From Macrotis lagotis (Eukaryota; Chordata; Mammalia; Peramelemorphia; Peramelidae), in contig NC_133663.1 of NCBI RefSeq assembly GCF_037893015.1, positions 144,055,771 through 144,119,770 on the forward strand: a DNA stretch of 64,000 nucleotides, written 5' to 3'. The position numbers and the translations under genes were made by a program. Shown here one piece after another: positions 58,601-64,000 of this stretch. The notes under the pieces were generated by a model that was given only the letters and a program-made list of their open reading frames with translations, was not told the DNA's origin and searched no databases. How positions within the stretch are numbered: position 1 is the first letter of the stretch; the number at the start of each line of letters is the position of its first letter.

Positions 58601-59218
58601 TATATATACTTACATATATATAAAAAATACTGAAATCATAAGGTTGATGTATTGACTTTTAAATGAATTGGATTCAAGGGAAACAAAATTTTGCAAAGTC
58701 ATCAGCCCCACTCTCTCTTGTGAGTCCAGTGGTATAATATTGTTAAATATGTCAGATGTAGTTAGAGAATATGGTCTTTTTAAGTTAAGATCTTTGCCAG
58801 GTCTCCAGTTCATCTGAGTCAATGGACACTCAGTTAAAACTGGGTAATAATTCTGTCAAAAGATGACCTAGTTTGATTCTAAAAATGACTCTGGAAGGGG
58901 AACACTAACAGTCTTTCTGGCCAGAATAGAATTGATTGTCATTTAGACTCACTCTGAGTCATTAAAACCCAATGTTATTGGTCCATTTTGGGAAGGAAGA
59001 ATGAACAGTAATCCATGAGTCTTAGTACTTTCTCCCTTTCCCATTCTTAGTTAGGCAATAATGCTATTTCCTCCACTTCTTCCTCTTCTATCATCTCCTC
59101 CTCTTTTCTCCTTCCTCTCCTGCCTTCCCCCTTCCTCCTTTTCTACATGTGTCCAAATGTGGTGCTCTATGCAAAAGCATTTGCAAAGGTTCTTTGGGTT
59201 TAGAGATAAACCTTTTTC
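58601..59218. other. No recognisable feature
   Basis: Nothing identified. A pyrimidine-rich stretch at 59066-59145 produces the mirrored Pro/Ser/Leu and Lys/Glu/Gly frames seen on the two strands. Confidence 0.4.
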
Positions 59219-59233
59219 TTCCGTATTTATTCT

Positions 59234-59393
59234 TTTTTTAATTTTTTTAAGGTTTTTGCAAGGCAAATGGGCTTAAGTGGCTTGCCCAAGGCCACACAGC
59301 TAGGTCATTATTAAGTATCTGAGGCTGGATTTGAACCCAGGTACTCCTGACTCCAAGGCCAGTGCTTTACCCACTACACCACCTAGCTGCCCC
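59234..59393 (-). mobile_element. SINE, reverse strand
   Basis: A full-length reverse copy. The duplication ttccgtatttattct (59219-59233) and ttccctatttattct (59394-59408) match at 14 of 15. Confidence 0.95.
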
Positions 59394-60024
59394 TTCCCTA
59401 TTTATTCTATAACTTTTTTTTTCAACAATCTGTGACTATTAACATTTTTTTGTCTCATATAGTTTTCATTTATGATTTCTTGGAATATAGTTCTGGAAAA
59501 CAGAATTTGATATGTATTATGATTCAAATATTGTTTCTTGATGATCTCTTTAAACCTAAATCACTGGACAATAATAATTCCCTATATTAACCTCAGAAAA
59601 GTTATTAGGTGATGAGGAAGAGCAAAATCACAAACTCAGTAAAAGATGACAAGATTAAAACAGCTACATAAGACTAATAAAAAATAATGCAAATTGAGCT
59701 AAGATTCTAAAAGAAATAAAAAAATATTTTAAAAATCAAATAAGAGAGGCCAAGTTAAACGTATAAACGAAATTAAAAGGATAAAAGAAAGAGTCATCAC
59801 CTTCATAAAGGAGGAACAGGAAATAGTGAAGAAAATAGCACTTAAAAACCAGAATTGGTCAAATGTTAAAAGTGACACAAACATCCTCTGAAGAGAAGAC
59901 TTTCTAAAAAGCAGAATTGGTCAAATGGAAAAAAAAGTAGTAATAAAAATTCACTGAATAAAATAATTCCCTGGAAATTAAAATTGTGCAGGTAGAAACT
60001 AATGACTTCAGGAGACATAAAGAA

Positions 60025-60240
60025 AGCATTTTTCCCAGTTGATATTTTATTTTATTTTTCTCAATTACATGTTATGAAAGTTTTTCAATATTCATCCTCA
60101 TGCTTATGCATATTTATAAGTTACATAATTTCCTTCCACCCATCCTTCCCACTTCCCTCCCCTCAGTGGTAAACAATCTAGTTAACATTGTACATATATA
60201 TTTGTGTTTAACATGTCTACAACTTAGTCATTTTCTGAAT
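60025..60240 (-). mobile_element. L1 3' UTR (lineage B) inserted in ORF1 of the long L1
   Basis: A reverse-strand 3' UTR piece (cttcccacttccctcccctc at about 60144). The ORF1 reading resumes on its right (Glu-Glu-Leu-Glu-Gln-Glu). Flanks share only a short catttt(t/c) motif, so the duplication is weak. Confidence 0.8.
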
Positions 60241-61361
60241 GAGGAATTAGAACAAGAAAGAGTTTTTAAAAAACCAAAAGAATTTAACAAAATAGAAGAA
60301 AGTGCCAAATGTCTTATTGAAGAAAATAACAAATGACATGGAAAATAGATCAGGAGAGATGATTTATGAATTATTGAACTGAAAGCTACTATGCATAAAA
60401 GAGCCCAAGCATTATGCTTCATGATATTATCAAACAACTATGCTTTATATCCCAGAAAGAGATAATAAAATAAAAATAAAGAATCTACTAATTATTTCAT
60501 GAAAGATATAATTTGTGATCAAAATGAAAATCCCAGATGACATTATAACCCAATGAAAAACTACCAGGTCAAGAATAAAATAATGCAAATAGCAAGAAAG
60601 GGAGTTACTATCAGTATTGCACAGAACTTAACAGCTACAACATTAAGAGATCAAAAGATATGGAACATTATATTCTGGAAAGCTAAGGATCTAAGACTAT
60701 AATAAAGAATCCCCTACACAGCAAAATTGTGTATAATGCTTTGGAAGAAAATGGATGTTTAATAAATTTGGGAACTTTCAAACATTCCTGGTGAAAAGCT
60801 CAAAACAAAACAAAATGTTTGACATTCATATACAATATTCAGAAGAAGCATAAAAAAGAAGAGAAGAAAAAGAAATCATGAGATTTAATAAGGTTAAATT
60901 GTTTACCTTTCTATATGGAAAGATGATACTTGCCATTCCTAAGAAAATTTCCTTTAGTACTACAGTTAGAAAGAATGCACATAGTCAGAGGGCACAGGTG
61001 TGAACTGACTACAATGGGAAGACATTTTAAAAACCAATATAAAAAAATAAAGAAAGGTTTGTATCAGTAAAAGAATAAAAAGAGAGAGAAAATAGGATAA
61101 ATTTTGTCTCACAAAGAAGAAGAAAGAAATTTACAGTGAAGAAACAGGAGGGTGATCATGGGGACAAAATTTCAAATTTACTCTCATCATAATTTACTTA
61201 AAAAGACAAAAATAAAAACACTCATGTACAGAAATTTATCTTGCCATTCAGGGAAATAAAAAGAGGAGAGGAATAAAAGCAGGGCCACTGATATTAGAGA
61301 GGGCAGACTGAGGGAATTAATGGTAAAACACAAAACAACTTTGAAGAAGGACAGGGTGAAA

Positions 61362-61375
61362 GGAGAGAGAGAGAG

Positions 61376-61441
<66 letters not shown>
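61362..61441 (+). repeat. (GA)n(GATA)n(GA)n microsatellite in the L1 ORF1-ORF2 spacer
   Basis: GA units, then four GATA units (about 61377-61392), then about 24 GA units. The related HAL1-like copy reads gacagagaaaacataataga here (32334-32353), the likely seed. Confidence 0.95.
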
Positions 61442-61443
<2 letters not shown>

Positions 61444-64000
61444 AATAGTGGTTAAAAAAATCAAGAAGGAGGGAAATTAGCATTTAGTCATTACAACTGT
61501 GAATGTGAATTGGATGAACTCTTTCATAAGACAGAATACTACAATGTTGTTTACAAAAAAACACTTTAAGCTGAGTTTAAACAGAGTAGAAAGGCTGTCG
61601 CCGAATCTATAGAAGTTGTAAAAAATCAACGATAATGCTCTCAGAGAAAGAAAAAGTAAAAGTAGATCTAATTAAAAAATATATGTAAGGAAACTATGTT
61701 TTGCTAAAAATTACCACAGACAATGAGGCATTATCAATATTAAACATATATGCTCCAAACAACATAGAATGCATTTTTAAAGGAAACATTAAATAAATTA
61801 CAGAAGGGAATAGGCAATAAAATCATAATAGTAGGGCATCCACGTGTACCTTTCAGAACTAGATAAATCTAATAAAAAACAGAAAAGGAGTTAAGGAAAT
61901 GAATAAAATATTAGAAATGCCATATTTTAAAGACTCTGGAGAAAAGTGACTATGAATAAAAAAGGAACATACATTTTACTTAGCAGTAATAGCCTAATTC
62001 ATAAAGAATGAGTCAAAGAACTAATCATAGATGCCTTAAATTCTTTAAAGAGAATCAGAACACTAAGACAACATACCAAAATGCTTTCATTAATAAAATA
62101 GAGAAAAATCACAACAATAAATGGAACATGCAATGAAAAAACAGAAATTAATAAAATTTAAAATCTTCAAAGATCAAAGTTTAAATCTTGAAAATTAATG
62201 GAGAAATTAATAAGATTAAAAATATGAAAGCCATTGAAAATAAGCCTAGTTTTGTGAAAAAATATAAGCCATTTGTAAATTTGATTTAAAAAGGAAGAAA
62301 ATTAAATTATCATTTTTTGAAAATGAAAAGGAGAAATTCACTGCCAATAAAGAGGAAAGCAATTACAAAGAGCTATTTTGCCCAATTATATGTCAAAAAA
62401 CTAAACAATATAACTGAAATGGAAGCATATTAAACGTATAAAAATTGCCCAGAATAGCAAAAGGAAAAATAAAATATTTAATACACTATTTTTGAAAAAA
62501 AAAAGAGAGAAGCTGAGCAAGTAATATTAATCAGCTGCATACTAAAGTGCACAGGGACAGATCAATTCATAATTTATTTTCACCAATTAATTTTAAAAAA
62601 TTAATTCCAATACTATGTAAGCTAATTAGAAATAAATTATGCAAAGAAGTCCTACAAAATTTCTTTTGCAATGGAAATATGATATTGCAATTCAAACTGA
62701 GAAGAGCAAAAACAGGGAAAGAAGACAATCAACCAAATTCTCTAAAGAAAAAAATATTAAGTAAAATATAAACTAAGAGATTAAAGAAATGAATCAGAAA
62801 GATCATAAGTATGACCATGTGAGATTTATGCCAGGAAAGCAAGGTTGGTTCAATCAGAAGAAATATGTTAGCTTAATTGAACATATCAAAAATCAAACCA
62901 ACAAATCGCATGATTATCTTAATAAATTAAAAAATAATTTCTGACAAACTACAGCACCATTTCTCTTAAAAATATAAAGCATTGTAATAAAGGTAGTTTT
63001 CTTTAAATTGATAAGTAATCTATATATAAAAAGTTCAGGGGATAAGCCAGACACCTTCCCTACAAAATCAGAGATGTAACAAGGATGTTCATTATTGGCA
63101 CATCAATATGATACCAGAAATGTTAGTTAAAGCAATAGCACCAAAAAAACAAAAGGAAGAAATTAAAATAAGTAATGAAAAAGCAAAATTAGCACTCTAC
63201 AAATAACATGATGGTATTCTTAAGAATTTTCGAGAATTAATTTGAAAAATAGTTGAAACAATAAACAGTTTTACCAAATTACATGATATGAAAGACCAAT
63301 ATAAGTCATCAACATTTCTATATGTAACCAACAAAAATTAGCAACACTATTTTAAATTTCATTTAAAATAACTGTAGACTATATAAAATACTCGAGAATT
63401 TGCCTGCCAAGAAACTTGCCAGAACCATAGAAAAACAATTACAAGCACTTTAAATATGGTCTGATCTAAGCAATTGTAAAAAAATAAATAAATACAAATA
63501 ACCACTCTTAGGTAAGGGCAAGTCAATGTAACAATAATGGCAGTTCTATCAAAATTAAATTTTTTAATTAAAAGACATACCAATGCAATTACCAAAGATT
63601 ATTTTATACAGTTAGAAAAAATGACAAAATTCATTTGGAAGAACAAAAGGTAAAGAATATCAAGGAAAATTATGGAGGAAAAAAGGTGAAAGAAGGTGGT
63701 CAGCCTTCAAACCCGATTATAAGGGTGGATCAAAATAATCTGGTACTAGCTAAAAATTAAGTGGGAGATAAGTAAATTAGACTGGAGACAGAATACACAA
63801 TAATAAAATAAAAATAATAATCTAGTGTTTACTAAACCCAAAGATTGTCAGAGAAGTATTTATTATTTCACCAAAATCTGCTGAGAAAACAGAAAAATCT
63901 TATGGTAGAACTTAGGTATAGGCCAACATCTCACACTATATTCCAAGATATGGTCAAAATGGGTACAAGATTTAAATATAAAATGTGATACTAAATGAAA

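Larger units (their letters stand above)
59590..64000 (+). mobile_element. Long L1: ORF1 and ORF2, cut by the window end
   Basis: An ORF1 coiled-coil remnant at 59650-60000 is interrupted by an L1 3' UTR insert and resumes at 60240. The Ile-Ala-Gln-Asn-Leu-Thr box (equivalent of Ile-Thr-Gln-Asp-Leu) is near 60615. The ORF1-ORF2 spacer has a (GA)n tract at 61362. ORF2 starts near 61486 (Thr-Val-Asn-Val-Asn-Trp-Met-Asn-Ser). The endonuclease phrase Asn-Ile-Tyr-Ala-Pro-Asn appears in decayed form near 61735-61755. RT blocks follow from about 62530 to 63330, with the Ala-Asp-Asp site destroyed near 63200 (stop in place). The Phe-Ile-Trp-Lys zone lies near 63630. Stops throughout. Confidence 0.85.

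Noticed and set aside
59051-59276. Complementary 71-codon frames on both strands
   Set aside because: Caused by a pyrimidine-rich tract and the adjacent SINE; no family resemblance.

Overview
The window is vertebrate nuclear DNA, AT-rich and CpG-poor, and almost certainly marsupial. The evidence is a roughly 150-bp tRNA-derived SINE present about fifteen times in both orientations, many copies with perfect target-site duplications, together with marsupial-style L1 copies. The SINE ends in a stretch reading 'ttgccttgcaaaaa'. That looks to me more like Australian (dasyurid-type) copies than the opossum SINE1, but the species call is an inference.

I find no intact host protein-coding gene, tRNA, CpG island, CRISPR array or other functional system. 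By my own boundaries about half of the sequence is L1-derived. The rest is L2, MIR/THER1-like relics, SINEs, microsatellites and unrecognised single-copy-looking sequence. It reads as a gene desert or a very large intron. Nearly all open frames of 60-130 codons are chance frames or fragments of dead L1 ORF1/ORF2.

Layout. 0-8.9 kb: L1 fragments on both strands and one SINE. 8.9-13.0 kb: a HAL1-like element (ORF1 without the ORF2 body, carrying four SINE or SINE relics), bounded as one unit by a 17-bp target-site duplication. 13-21.8 kb: L1 3' ends, SINEs, a processed pseudogene of CDR2 on the minus strand (15.4-16.9 kb), an unidentified proline-rich relic and a reverse-strand L1 reverse-transcriptase segment. 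21.8-29.9 kb: microsatellites, L2 and L1. 29.86-32.76 kb: a second HAL1-like copy. 33-42 kb: the oldest-looking part, with L2 and MIR/THER1 pieces and a nearly full-length 7SL RNA pseudogene (41.18-41.49 kb). 42-46.9 kb: a decayed full-length-type L1 holding two direct SINE insertions and a triple nest (L1 in L1, SINE in that L1). 46.9-51.5 kb: unrecognised sequence and an L2 copy with reverse-transcriptase remnants. 51.5-64 kb: stacked L1 copies of two 3'-UTR lineages and a long L1 running off the right edge.

The most informative observations are the mobilised ORF2-less L1 lineage carrying a fixed SINE in its 3' region, with the empty site preserved in a related L1 at 61.3 kb; the CDR2 and 7SL pseudogenes; the triple nest; and two cases where a microsatellite expanded from a short seed inside L1 coding sequence.
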